DNA of 64,000 nt from Sanderia malayensis (lineage: Eukaryota; Cnidaria; Scyphozoa; Semaeostomeae; Pelagiidae), in the NCBI GenBank assembly GCA_013076295.1, contig RQOL01000855.1, positions 2,976,001 through 3,040,000 of the forward strand, given 5' to 3'. The notes beneath the pieces were generated by a model. The model made no database searches, was not told where the DNA came from, and saw nothing but the letters and a program-made list of their open reading frames with translations. The position numbers were made by a program, and so were the translations under genes. Shown here piece by piece: positions 45,837 through 57,266 of the stretch (positions within the stretch are counted from its first letter, which is position 1; every line of letters starts with the position of its first letter).

Positions 45837-47327
45837 CTATGCAAGCCTGGCGTCTATAATGCATTGGACTGCACAATATAATGCAACGACTAGGCCAGTT
45901 GCACACCAAGGGCACCCGTTAACAAACAGACGATCGATGTAAATCCTCGTAGCTTCGACGCCTGTTAAGAATACCATGTTTGATAGGATTATAACAATCA
46001 CAGTAACGCTGCCGAAAGCCGCGCAGATTCGTCGATACCATCTCGCGCCGATCCTTTCTCGTAACGTCGTAACAATCTTGGACGAAACAACGACAGTTAC
46101 GATTCCTTCTAAAGTAACACCCAGCCAATTGGTGATTGCCCACGTGAAGTACCTCTCGTTTCCTCCGTGCCAGTAACCAACGAAAGCGAAGCACATGAAC
46201 GAAGCTAAAATTTGGCGAAACAAACCGCTGCGTGAGCCACCGATGGGAATGTATATGTATCGCTTGAGAAATGCGTAGAGCCCCTTGTCGAAGTATCGCC
46301 ACATGTCAACGAACGTGTACAGATTGGATATGCAGCCTGGTTGGCCCGGAGGCTGCATACCGTCTATTTGCACGAACACGCCTGCAAATCGATAGAACAC
46401 GACGTATTTCACGTAGAAAAACTGCAACTGCGTCCATATGATGCCGAGAGTTTCCCAGCAACTCAGTTCCTCGAGGATGTAGGTATGTTTTGATATGCTG
46501 GCAGAGTAGAACAAATGGTAAGAGATCTCGATGAGTACAAAGTAAAGCAAACACGATAGCACTTCGAGGCATAGACTGACGAGTATCGGTTTTTCAACAC
46601 TGTGTCTCATCTGCGTGTTGAACTTATCAAAAGTCAGAATAGGCCCGTTTAGAAACAGAGGAAAATAGAAAACAAATGCTAAAAAGTCGATGATATTCGG
46701 ACTTGGGTTACGCGCTGTATCCTCGTTGTGTTTTGCGTATTCCAGCGCGAAACTCAACAGTCGCAGGTTGCTCATCATCGCACTGAAGACGAAAAGACTT
46801 TGCGCCGTATCGTTGTCCGCAACTTTGGCGACGATTTCACTTTGAAACGGTTCGTAGTTTATCGCGTACGTCGCCGTGAGAACAAATGTCCAAATCAAGG
46901 CGACGATTTTCGTTCGCGACATGATGTAAACAGAGCACGAATAGAGGAGTAGAAAGGCGAGTCCTCTTGTGCCGAGGATCGCGGCTAGCGCGATAAACGA
47001 TACGGTGATGAGAGATATTTTCCGGGCCAGAAGTGACACCGGACGCATGGCATTGCATAGCAGTGAGCTGATAATACACACGCAGGTATACGCGAAGAAA
47101 AACTGTCTCCAGAATGTCCACTCCCCATCACTGACATCCTTAGATCTTCCTGTCAATAGAGCGGCCTCGTTGGTGCTGTCAAAGAAAGCTGAGTGAAGCT
47201 GTGGAAAGTATTTATTCGATGTCTGGTACATGTGCCAGAAAGGCAGTGGTACACAGGGAAGCCATGTGCCCCAGTGTATTAGTGTCTCTGTGTTGGAGAG
47301 TCTAACGTGGTCCAGCTTTGCAGCCAT
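45837..47327 (-). CDS. HHAT: Hedgehog acyltransferase (MBOAT), intronless
   Basis: A single exon encodes 496 residues (human HHAT 493). Multiple hydrophobic segments cover the protein. Family blocks appear in order: FWRQFF, DFLAFVFYFPLFLNGPIL, FFYVKYVVFYRFAG, IDGMQPPGQPGC, MWRYFDKGLYAFLKRY, YIYIPIGGS, FAFVGYWHGG, NWLGVTLEG and ILSNMVFL. Asp347 in RYFD and the MBOAT His387 in WHGG are 40 residues apart, as are Asp339 and His379 of human HHAT. The enzyme transfers palmitate from palmitoyl-CoA to the N-terminal cysteine of Hedgehog in the ER lumen. The absence of introns contrasts with the neighbouring 31-exon gene and with vertebrate HHAT, so retroposition or intron loss is likely. An HHAT-like paralogue is possible but less favoured because the catalytic residues are intact. 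Confidence 0.92.
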   Translation of the reverse strand: MAAKLDHVRLSNTETLIHWGTWLPCVPLPFWHMYQTSNKYFPQLHSAFFDSTNEAALLTGRSKDVSDGEWTFWRQFFFAYTCVCIISSLLCNAMRPVSLLARKISLITVSFIALAAILGTRGLAFLLLYSCSVYIMSRTKIVALIWTFVLTATYAINYEPFQSEIVAKVADNDTAQSLFVFSAMMSNLRLLSFALEYAKHNEDTARNPSPNIIDFLAFVFYFPLFLNGPILTFDKFNTQMRHSVEKPILVSLCLEVLSCLLYFVLIEISYHLFYSASISKHTYILEELSCWETLGIIWTQLQFFYVKYVVFYRFAGVFVQIDGMQPPGQPGCISNLYTFVDMWRYFDKGLYAFLKRYIYIPIGGSRSGLFRQILASFMCFAFVGYWHGGNERYFTWAITNWLGVTLEGIVTVVVSSKIVTTLRERIGARWYRRICAAFGSVTVIVIILSNMVFLTGVEATRIYIDRLFVNGCPWCATGLVVALYCAVQCIIDARLA

Positions 47328-47495
47328 CTTTATTGACGTTCTTGATGGTTGATCAGAGCTCTATATTTCTCTTGTATTAAAATAATACACTATGTGCCAG
47401 TAGGGTTTTTTCTTGCTGGAGGATTCCTTTCTTCAGACCAGTGAAACAATCCTTCGTTTATGCGAGGAGAACGTCTTAAGACAATAGAAATTTTT

Positions 47496-47627
47496 CAGCT
47501 AAAATCTGTGCCAGGAGGATTCCTTCTTCAACTAAAATCTGTACCAGGAGGATTTCTTCTTCAACTAAAATCTGTACCAGGAGGATTTCTTGTTCAACTA
47601 AAATCTCTACCAGGACGATTCCTTCTT
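47496..47627 (+). repeat. 33-bp minisatellite, four copies
   Basis: Four head-to-tail units of CTAAAATCTGTACCAGGAGG plus TTTCTTCTTCAA-type sequence. Because 33 is a multiple of three, one frame reads as an 11-residue repeat (LKSVPGGFLLQ). It lies 170 bp upstream of HHAT on the opposite strand. Coding status is not supported. Confidence 0.85.
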
Positions 47628-48480
47628 CAAGCCAACAAAAAGCCCTTATCAGCTAAAACGCGAGTAAAGAAAATAAATCCTTCTTGGAGCGAAACGTGTG
47701 TAAGTCGAATGCCTTTTCGAGCCCTTGTCTGTCTTGTCACGAAGTGATTTCTGAGGTCAATATTGTCATCAAATTATGCTGCTCATAACAACACTGCCTT
47801 TTGCTTCTTATGAACAGAACAGTGTGTGCTAGTGTTTATCACCAGCATCATTTGAAAACACCACCCATTTCACGTGCATATGCTTGTAGCGTTTTGTCTG
47901 CTCGTTCAATCTTTGATCTGCGGCTGCTGTTTGCCAATGTTTGATTTCCTTGCTGTATCAGGCGTGGATATTTTACCATGATTTGCAGGTGTCTCATTGC
48001 TGCGAATAAAGAACAGACGTGAAGTTACATATACATGCCGACAGCTGGTATAACAATACGGTTGACCGGTTGAAGGGGGTACTTTCCTGAACACGTGGAG
48101 CCGTTGTGTGCAGCCGTCATTTGAATCAATAATATACTCGATAATACATACACAACTCGATAATGCATACACGAGCACTGGATGAATATTTCGTTTGTCT
48201 GATGTAATTTGCACAGTTGATCATATTGTGTAGGCAGCAGCCATTCTCGTATTGCAGAATAAAATTACAGTTTAAAAACTTTGGAAGATAAATATCTACG
48301 GTTCGTGCTTTGGAGGAAATATCTACGCTTCGTAATGTTTAAACCGGGGAATAATGATGATAATAAGTAATATTTATACCGGTTCATGCTTGTTTAGAAC
48401 AAGGAATTATGACATTAATCAAAGACCCGTCATGTGCTGTATTTATCGGTTATCTGCAACAAATTTCGCAAGCAATTTAG

Positions 48481-48960
48481 TGAAACAAAGTACATAATAA
48501 AGCAAAATAAATACTTGCGAAACTAAATTCTTGCCTTGTCGATGTATGAAGCGCAAAATAATAGAGGCCTTTTATATGCCAGAATTGTATTTATTCCAGA
48601 TAGAAAGGGTGCAGTTTTAAATTTATCTTACCTTACCACGCATTCATTTTCAAGAAATCGGCCGTTGATTTCTTCTGCAATTTCAACTCTATGAATAACG
48701 CATACCCTCATAAGATTGTTCCTAAGAATTTGAATCTCTATATCGTCAATTATATCCTATAACTATATCTAATTTGTGGATATCCGATTCTTTTTGTTGA
48801 TCAATGTTGTGCCTGACAAAGCGCTTGGCGTGTCTCAATGACCTTTTTTTTCTATCCAAAATAAATACAATTCTGGCGTGAAAGACCTCCATTATTCAAT
48901 GTTTCCTGCAAACAAAGCAAGAATTTCGTTTCAAGAGTATTTGCTTTGCTTAATGTGAAA
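48481..48960. mobile_element. Fold-back MITE with about 130-bp imperfect arms
   Basis: The left arm (CAAAATAAATACTTGCGAAA ... GCCAGAATTGTATTTATT) reappears inverted in the right arm (AATAAATACAATTCTGGC ... GTATTTGCTTTGC) with many substitutions. About 480 bp, no coding capacity, no clear target duplication. An old element. Confidence 0.65.
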
Positions 48961-49947
48961 CAGGCAGAAAGCCTTTTGGAGCAGGGGGGCACGTTTTGAC
49001 ATAGTAATGATTAGTGGTCTCCTTTTATCGCCGTTGTTTTAATGGAGGTGAATTTGAGTTGTGCAGAGCACAACCCACAGGACTATTCCATTCTACTCTA
49101 TTCTGATTTGAAGACGATTTTTGACTAACGACCTGATTAATAAACTGGACAGTGAATAACAAGACCATTATGTAGTTGCAGAGGAGTTTAATGATTCGAA
49201 ATTTTTGTGATAAATTGCTTACCGTATTATCCATAACCCTCTGGAACTATCATCATTGTATGATTATTTTTGTTTTTATTAGATTTGTGCAGTCATTTTT
49301 TAATGAAACGACCCTCCACTATGACCAAAAATGTTTTTGAAGACGTTGGTCACATGACTCACGGGCCAACTACTTTATTTGGGCATTGTGTTACTTTTAT
49401 TATGCAGCGACAAAATTTTATCAAAGTGCTCATAATTCGGTTTAAAATTACCTTTCATTTCAACGGCATAATAGAATTGCAATGATATATTGCTTGTAAA
49501 GGAAGGATAATGAGATAAAAGAAGATTCGGAAGTGCATCCGCTGCCATCTTGAGAATTCTCTGACGTCATTACTATGACCACGTGGTGGTTGGAGATTCC
49601 ATGTGTTCAGTCCAGTCGGGCAGGCCAGGCCAAGAGCATTATTTACCAATGAGTTTTTTTCGTATCCGTTCCAAACACACAAATTGTTAAAGCTGCTCGA
49701 TTCTGAAGCAAATTGCAACACTTTTCGTCTGCATTTTCAATTTTGGGGGGTTTTGGGGTCTGCAATTTCGCAAGACTAGCGGGGTCCCCAATGTTTTTTC
49801 CATGACTCACGTTCCAAACTGGTGCCCAGGCCGACTCTTTCACACTGGCAGCAGGCCTTATGTATCCTCTCTCTCAACGAGAAGGATTTCAACTCCCGAA
49901 AATTACGTAAATTTGATTTTCAATTTCGAGAACTGAACGCTTAAATT

Positions 49948-52900
49948 ATGGCAGCAACTGGTGAAGCAGAGGCTGCAAAAGGTGCCGAAAGCATCCCCGA
50001 GGTAAGACAAAACTTATTTTCTCTTTTACACGATTTTTAGATCAAAGACCAGCAGATATCTCTCATGTCGAATTATTTGTTGGCCTAATGGCCTTATTGG
50101 TCAAGATTAACACATGGCTTTCTCGAGATAACTTCCTTAGCTGTTGCATCCATCTTACTGTCGTTGTTTTTTACAGTTTCATGTTAGCCCCTACTTGCTT
50201 TAGTTTTTCTCAATTTGCTATCGCAAAGTCAAAATTTGATGCTATGGCCAAGTTTATTAAATACATGAGTCAGCTTTATTTTGAGAAACTTTGCCCAGCC
50301 AGATTTCCTTTTGGTTTAAAGTAAAAGGCAGGGCATTTTTCTTGCAAACAGCAAATTAAATCATCCACGAAGTTCAGATTTTGTAAGAGGCAAGCCTAAA
50401 TTTGGCAGGAAGTAGTACAAATCTGACTTTTCCTTATGTTGGAAAATTAGGAAATGTCCCATTGACTAATTGAAACAAATATTACAGCAGACAGACTGAG
50501 ATGAGCTGCCAGTAAACAACCTATGTAATGTAATTTGGATCTGTGCAATGAATACTTACTTACTGTTCTCCAAAAGTATCCTCACCTCACCTATGAACAC
50601 CCATCCCACATCCTGTCTCTGCTTGTGTAGTCAAGCCATCTTCACATTGACTTACACCAGCCCCCAGCAATCAGGCTGTAAACTGTAAACCATCATTCCC
50701 CCATTCCCCTGTTGCTAATTGAATGATATTTGTTAGACTGCTAATGAGTTCATTGTTTTTTGCTTTAGCAACAGGAAGCAACAAAATCTGTTAAAATGAC
50801 CCAAGAAATTGCTGTCAAACATCCACTACACAACAGATGGGCTCTCTGGTTTTTTAAAAATGATAGAAGCAAGACTTGGGCTGAAAGTCTCAAATTGGTC
50901 ACAAAGTTTGACACTGTATCCTTTCACTGTAATTTGCTATTCTTACAAGCATGAAATATGTGAAATGTATCATGTCTTGTTCATATTTTATAGCTTTACA
51001 ACTATGTTATTCTTTCCCTAGAAATATTTTTTTCTCACTGCCCCAAGGGTATAGGTTACTGACTTGTATTCCCCCTTGTTTCTTATGAAGGGTGCATGGT
51101 AATATAAAATCTCATAATCATCAACGTTTTCCTTTAACTCTATCCAACACTTGACAGGTTGAGGATTTTTGGGGGTCAGTATCCATTATTTAATGTTTTA
51201 TTAATCTAACATAACTCTATTTTCAAGCCTCTAAGGCAGGAATAGAGTCTATGCATTCAATTATTGTCAGCTGCAAGAGTGATATTTGGTTCTGTGTTTC
51301 TGATGTGTGTATTATTCATCTTTCAGTGTTTATAATCACATTATATTAGCAAGCAAGCTACAATCTGGTTGTGACTACTCCCTGTTCAAAGTAAGTATAG
51401 GATAGAAGCCTTGTTCATAGTCGGATTGTTGAGTTAAATCTGATTGGATAGGCAGCTTCAAGCTGTATTTCCATGCTTAAGACTCACCATGCATTATAAT
51501 TGTAATTTTGTCTTGCTACATAGGGCTATCTATGTCTTGCTCTTTTCATTTATATCATCTTTCTTGTCTAGGATGGCATTGAGCCCATGTGGGAGGATAA
51601 TAAGAATCGCCTTGGTGGAAGGTGGTTGGTTAATTTGAATAGAAATGCCAGAACTTCAGACCTAGATAAAATATGGCTAGAAACTGTAAGTACTTGCTAT
51701 GAGATTCCATTTGCTAGGAATAGGTGATAGTGGTAGGGCAATTTTATAATTCTCCGTAAATCCTCGAATAAGCCCCTAGGGGCTTATTTGCAAAAACGAA
51801 ATTTTAGCTGGATAATTGTTCAATATTAGGCAAAATAAAAGCTATACGATGCAGCCAATCAATAAAGTTATTGGTTTAAACTTGCTGTTATTTGCAATAC
51901 ATTCACTAAACAACTTCAATGTCTGGAAACCTGGGCTCAATATCCTTGCAAATGATTATCAGGATGGGGGATTATTCGAGGGGGGGCTTATTCGGAGGTG
52001 GGGCCTCATTCGAGGGGAGGGATTATTTGAAGGTACAGGCTTATTTGAGGATTTACGGTATCTCTTGTTTCCCAATGCTGCATCTAATATCTGTTTAGAG
52101 GTTTATATGCATAGTATAGTAATACTATTTACTACCTTCATATTTTGCTGGTATTCAATAACATTGCATGGTAGTTTAACTATCTATATAGTTTTTCGAT
52201 TCCCCTGTATAACCTCTGTATTGAATCTTTTGTAGCTTCTTTGCCTTGTTGGAGAAGCATTCGGTGATGATGCAGACTCTGTGAATGGTGCAGTTGTTAA
52301 TATAAGAAATAAAGGGGACAAAATAGGACTTTGGACAGAAACTGCTGATGATCAAGATAGTGTAATGAGAGTAGGGTGAGTTTATGACAACTTCTCTTTG
52401 TGATCTAGTGTAGAAGATAATGTTCTTTTCTTATTATTTACAATTAAGCTTTTGGTTTTAACTGCTTGGGTATTTTTCTTAAGGCGTACTAACATGTTGG
52501 TTGTTTTATTGCAGAAAACTCTTCAAGGAACGTTTAAACCTAGCACATAAATTTACAATAGGATATCAGGTATAGTTTGATTCCATTTCGATGTTCTCTT
52601 CTACTATCTCTATTCTATCTCTATCTTTGATGCCCATTTCTTGCATCCTTGTATCCTTCTATAACCTCTCAAATTTGTTTAATATCGTTCCTTTTCTTGG
52701 AGTGCCTCTAACATCTTTTAACTGTTTCGAATGTCTCTCTATGACCTCTCAAATTTACCCACAATCTTTTGTATTTGTGTACTGTCTCTAATATCCTTCT
52801 ATGACTTCTCAAATTTACCCACTATCTCTCTTACATCCTTGTATTTTCTCTAACAGCCTTCTGAGACATCTTTCACTGCACCCTTTTCTTATTCCCAATA

Positions 52901-53902
52901 TCCTTCTTTTTCTTCAGCAATATTTCTTCTTTTAGCAGATTCTGCTAAAATCCTTATTGACTCCCGAGTGTTATATCCTAAACTACATTTCATTTTGCTC
53001 GATTGCCATTCATTTTTAACACTCACACGCTAACTAAATTAATATATTAAATTAAATAATTTTGGGAGCTTTCACCTCACATCTGAGGTCTCCTCAGCCA
53101 ACTGATTTTTTTTAACGTTCGATATGTTAACATAATTTGTTCGAATTAAACGTTCTTTTTTGGAACTACTACAATATGCTTGAATAATATATGAGCTACA
53201 AGCATATGCAGGAAAAACACAGCGGTCACCAGCAAAGTATATCTATTAAAACTTTAGCCACTTATCCAGGAGACCCTCTGCTTAGACAAGTTTCAGAAGC
53301 CGTTTACATCCAAGAGCTTACACCAGAATTCAACTCAAAAGAAGAATGGGGGAACATGAATATCCCGAGAAAAAGACGATTAAATAATGAATAATGCATT
53401 AACCTTCCATTCAAGCATATTGTAGTAGTTCCAAAAAAGAACGTTTAATTCGAACAAATTATGTTAACATATCGAACGTTAAAAAAAATCAGTTGGCTGA
53501 GGAGACCTCAGATGTGAGGTGAAAGCTCCCAAAATTATTTAATTTAATATATTAATTTAGTTCGCGTGTGAGTGTTAAAAATGAATGGCAATCGAGCAAA
53601 ATGAAATGTACTTCTTTTTCTTGTAGTGTCTTTAATATCTGTCAACTGTCTCAATTATCCATTTATGAAGTCTCAAATTTACCTGCTATCTCTTGCATTC
53701 TTGTACTGTCTCTAATATCCTTCTATGACTTGTGTAATTTACCCACTATCTCTCTTACATCCTTGTACTGGGCTCTCTAACAGTCTTCTAAGACATATTT
53801 CACGGCACCCTTTTACTATTCCCAATATCCTTCCTTTTTTAGTCACATGTAGACACAGCTGGTAAAACTGGATCAACTACAAAGAACAAGTACCAATTAT
53901 AA
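49948..53902 (+). CDS. EIF4E: Translation initiation factor eIF4E
   Basis: Eight exons (49948-50001, 50769-50915, 51158-51174, 51327-51390, 51572-51685, 52236-52375, 52515-52569, 53843-53902) join in phase to 216 residues; human eIF4E has 217. The conserved core starts HPLHNRWALWFFKNDRSKTW. Cap-stacking tryptophans correspond to W56 (TW in SKTWAE) and W102 (PMWEDN). The acidic cap contact is the Glu of MWED, and VEDFWGVYNHI carries the W73-equivalent used to dock eIF4G and 4E-BPs. The protein ends KNKYQL. Exon 3 is only 17 nt, but it is required to keep VEDFWG in phase. Class I eIF4E features are all present. Intron 5 and intron 7 hold transposons. Confidence 0.96.
51754..52058. mobile_element. 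'Cgaataagcccc' MITE in eIF4E intron 5
   Basis: CCGTAAATCCTCGAATAAGC at the left is inverted as GCTTATTTGAGGATTTACGG at the right. Interior words such as GAGGGGGGGCTTATTCG recur. About 305 bp, no coding capacity; related to 36017 and 37758. Confidence 0.75.
52595..53835 (+). repeat. Degenerate 50-bp repeat tract in eIF4E intron 7, split by a transposon
   Basis: A pyrimidine-rich unit containing TATGACCTCTCAAATTTACC, ACTATCTCTCTTACATCCTT and GTACTGTCTCTAATATCC recurs several times at about 52595-52880 and again at 53630-53835. The two blocks end alike (TTTCAC...GCACCC, TTCCCAATATCCTTC), so part of the tract was duplicated. The fold-back element at 52986-53608 lies between them. Confidence 0.65.
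52986..53608. mobile_element. Fold-back element with about 190-bp arms in eIF4E intron 7
   Basis: The left arm (CATTTCATTTTGCTCGATTG onward) is inverted nearly perfectly at the right (to ...CAATCGAGCAAAATGAAATG), flanked by TA on both sides. Arm identity is very high, so the insertion looks young. The unpaired centre (about 53190-53400) holds a 67-residue frame beginning MSYKHMQEKH with LLRQVSEAVYIQ and NSKEEWGNMNIPR. It recalls C-terminal parts of retroelement-encoded proteins, and may be a captured fragment. The source family is not certain. Confidence 0.7.
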
Positions 53903-54896
53903 TGATTATAATAATATTATGTGCTTGTTGGTAATTTGAAAAGCAAGAAAATGGCAATTTTTATTCGGAGATGAAAACGACTTGGTCAGCGGAAGTCTTA
54001 CTCGGCACTTTTTTCATTTCTGATTGGGGATCTGGTGGGCATTTGAGAGTTTTCCTTTCAAGTACAGTTGATATGTAGCGTTGATGTTCCACTGTGGGAT
54101 ATGATTTTTTTATTAATTACTTCGAAATATAATTGTCAGAATCTAGTAGTGTTATGTGTAAACTTACAGCGTAGCTCTGGCTACTGAACGAATTAATTAA
54201 TGCTGCCATATTAAATAAAGATTAGTACGTATGACTTTGAAAGAAGGTTGCTTCGTACTGAGCACACGTTGATCCCAGTTATCGCGAAGAAAAAATTATT
54301 TCAATTAACATATCAAATGTGTAATTGATAAAACTTTACCACAATTGTTCCATGCTGCTAGCGTTTCTGATGAAATTGGACCCTTTTTCACTTATGTGTG
54401 TATCCCACCTTTATGCGATAAGCTGTTTTGCATTGCTATTTGGGACCGTTTTTGGCCACCATACCCCCCCCCGCCCTACTGGAATTCAGCTATTCAGACC
54501 GGGGCAACCGTACAATGCAAGTCCCCTCAATTTTGGCGAATAATCCTGACGAAGTACGTTGTGGTTTAAGTGAATTTCTGTGTGATTAGATAAAGTTTAA
54601 GTAGATAGGATATTCTATTTGTGTTTTTCCTCAGCTGATATTACTATTGTTGTTGTCGTAGATGTTTACCTTATTTGAAGTATGATAACACTGTATTGTT
54701 GTTATTATTATTTTGCTTTTATTTCTTAAGCAGTCATTTGACGCTTGGGTGTTTATCCTTGTAATAGTTTTTGCTTATCCATTCATGAGACTATCAGCTC
54801 ATAATATATTTGATTTGTTACATTGAATATATTGCCCTTTGATCGATTTTTAAAACATTTATTTTGTAATGTTTTATTGTTGGGAAGTAGGATTTC
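53903..54896. other. eIF4E 3' UTR and flank of the palindrome
   Basis: About 1 kb downstream of eIF4E, mostly AT-rich. A C-rich run at about 54464-54475 is present. The open frames over 54325-54569 have no recognisable character. The palindrome's left arm starts near 54897. Confidence 0.45.
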
Positions 54897-55095
54897 ATCG
54901 CGAAGTCTTTGCATGGAATAGTCAGGTGAGCTTTAATTATACTTGCACTGCAGAGGCGTATTTAACAACTTTTTTTCTTCAGTAAATTGACAATCGCAGA
55001 TGTTGAGGTTGACAATGTTGTTAATAGGTTATATTTCTTTTTCAGTTTGCAAGGCTGTTCTTATTAATGGGTGCAATGAAGTGATGCTATCCTTA

Positions 55096-57266
55096 GGGCC
55101 TGTTTATATGGAGCCGAGTTACTCGGCTTCCCGAGTAACTCGGAAAGGCGGGATGAAAATTGAATCCTGTTTATATGAGACCGAGTTACTCGGGTGGCCA
55201 GGTTACTTTTGGAATGGTGTTTGTTACATGAAGTACAACCAATTTCGCGCTCATTCAGACACACTTCAACACGTGGAATCTTTTTTCAGAAGTTCTAATA
55301 ATTAAACATGGTTGCTCCAAGAGAAATGAAGTTGTATATCCAAAGGAAAAATTATGCAATGTGCTTTGGTTAACAGTTCACGCATGCGCATTATGTCCGA
55401 ATTTGTCCCGGGTGGTCGAGTAACTCGGCACATTTGCGTTTATATGGCAGAAACGAGTTACTCGGTATGCCGAGATCTCGGCTGTTTTGCCGGGATCCCG
55501 GCTGGCCGAGTTACTCGTCTGTCTCATATACGCTCTTTAACCGGAAATGAATTTTCATTGGCTAACGCGATTTTTCTTAGCGACGTGGTAGCAACGGATC
55601 TGGCCAAGGATCTTCACAGTGAAAAGCCTATGGAGCTGCGCCTAACTCGTGTTTTAAAAATGGGTTTTATCGCGTTATTTTGGTAAAATATTGAACAAAA
55701 TATGTTTTTCTTGCGGGTTCGTATATGATATTTCAAATTTGTCAAGTTTTTTCAAACATTTTTCACTTCTGGGTTTTATTTTGCGCTTTGTCAAAACATA
55801 CCAAATTTAGGCTCGTCCGCCAGTCAATTGGTTAGTAAACTCAATTATTAGGGTTATATACTTCTTCTGTTCTGTTGTGAATCGAGGAAATACAGAATTC
55901 CAGAAAATACTAATCATAAATAGTGCGGGTTCGTGCTTTTTCGGTTAGTTTTCAAACATCCGTTAGTTTTCAAACGCAGCTAATGTACGAAATGAAATGT
56001 CATGTTTCACTTATATGAGGAGTGCAGACATGAATATGAATTGCGCATTCGTAAATGTTATATTTTTCTTTAATTGATTTTGACCTTTTTTGATAGTAGG
56101 ATGGCGTAATCTCACCCATTTCAGAATTTTTGCAAATAAATAGATGGCATTTTTCCAAGTAAATTCTCTTTTGCTACATCAATAGTTTTGAGCTGTTTTG
56201 CTGTCCATATTACAAAATGGGTCCATTCAATACGGGCTGATGTCAGTTCAGCTTGTACTTGATCCCATTGGGGATGAAAGATGGAATAATATAAGATTCA
56301 AATGTATAAAACACTTGCTTGAGTAATATATGAAAGTCACAGGAAATAACATTCAACCAAGTGGCTTGGACTTTTTTCCAAGTATACTAATAAGGTGCAC
56401 CCTGGATGGAATTACTGAAACACCCTCTAATAAAAGTAAGAGGGACCTTGCAGATCAAATGACCCTATTGAAGTAGCACATTCGAGAAGATTGCTCAGGC
56501 TTAACTGAAGGTCTAAGTTAAAGAGGATAGTTTCTAACTTGCAAAAAATGTAAACTTAGATAGAGAATAAAATTGATAGTTTTTAATGCCAGCTGCACTG
56601 CTATCAGTCAGTCTTGAATGGGCCCTTTTGTATATGGACACAGAACAACTCAGAACTGCATATTGATCTGATTTGATGTACCTAGTCTGTAAAACATTAG
56701 CTTCCACAAGGGGCGTTTGAAAATTAACCAAGACAGCACAAACCCGCACCATTTTCCTCAAAATGATTATTATTTATGATTAGTGTTTTCTGCAATTCAT
56801 CATTTGCTCAATCGAAATGAAACATAACCCCAAAAATTGAGTTACTGACCAATTGACTAGCGGACGGGCCTAAATTTTGTATATATAGGGCACATTTTGA
56901 CACACCGCAAAATACAGCCGAGAAACAAAAATAGACAAAAGAAACTTGACAAATTCGAAATATCATATACGAACCCGCAAGAAAAGCATATTTTTTTCAA
57001 TATCTTGCCAAAATAACGCGATAAAACCCACTTTTAAAACATGAGTTAGGCGCAGCTCCATAGGCTTTTCACTGTGAAGATCCATAGCCAGATCCGTTGC
57101 TACCACGTCGCTAAGAAAAATCGCGTTAGCCAATGAAAATTCATTTCCGGTTAAAGAGCGTATAAACACTCACCCGGGATTGCATTGATTTTGTATACAA
57201 GGCGGGTAACTCGGCTTAACGAGTAACTCGGGAAGCCGAGTAACTCGGCTCCATATAAACAGGCCC
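55096..57266. mobile_element. 2171-bp fold-back transposon with an empty site in the window
   Basis: Ends GGGCCTGTTTATATGGAGCC ... GGCTCCATATAAACAGGCCC, rich in the word GAGTTACTCGG. Flanks are TTA (55093-55095) and TAA (57267-57269); the matching right arm of the palindrome reads a single TAA at this place (62322-62324, minus strand), defining the insertion exactly. Subterminal inverted repeats of several hundred bp (55526-55935 against about 56738-57163) encode mirror-image frames (SLTGNEFSLANAIFLSDVV in both). The centre shows no transposase. A TWA target and the end style suggest a Harbinger-mobilised element. Confidence 0.85.

Larger units (their letters stand above)
47328..49947. other. 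Divergent intergenic region HHAT/eIF4E
   Basis: 2.6 kb. It contains a 33-bp minisatellite (47496-47627) and a fold-back repeat (48481-48960), both listed separately. The open frame over the minisatellite (47460-47747) is discussed under rejected items. The two promoters presumably lie at the ends. No other gene is seen. Confidence 0.5.

Noticed and set aside
47460..47747. 95-residue frame over the 33-bp minisatellite as a gene
   Set aside because: The only regularity comes from the DNA repeat; flanking parts have no recognisable domain and no splice support.
55354..57169. Frames containing SLTGNEFSLANAIFLSDVV as a gene
   Set aside because: The same peptide is read from both inverted subterminal repeats of a fold-back transposon, so it reflects the repeat and not an independent gene.
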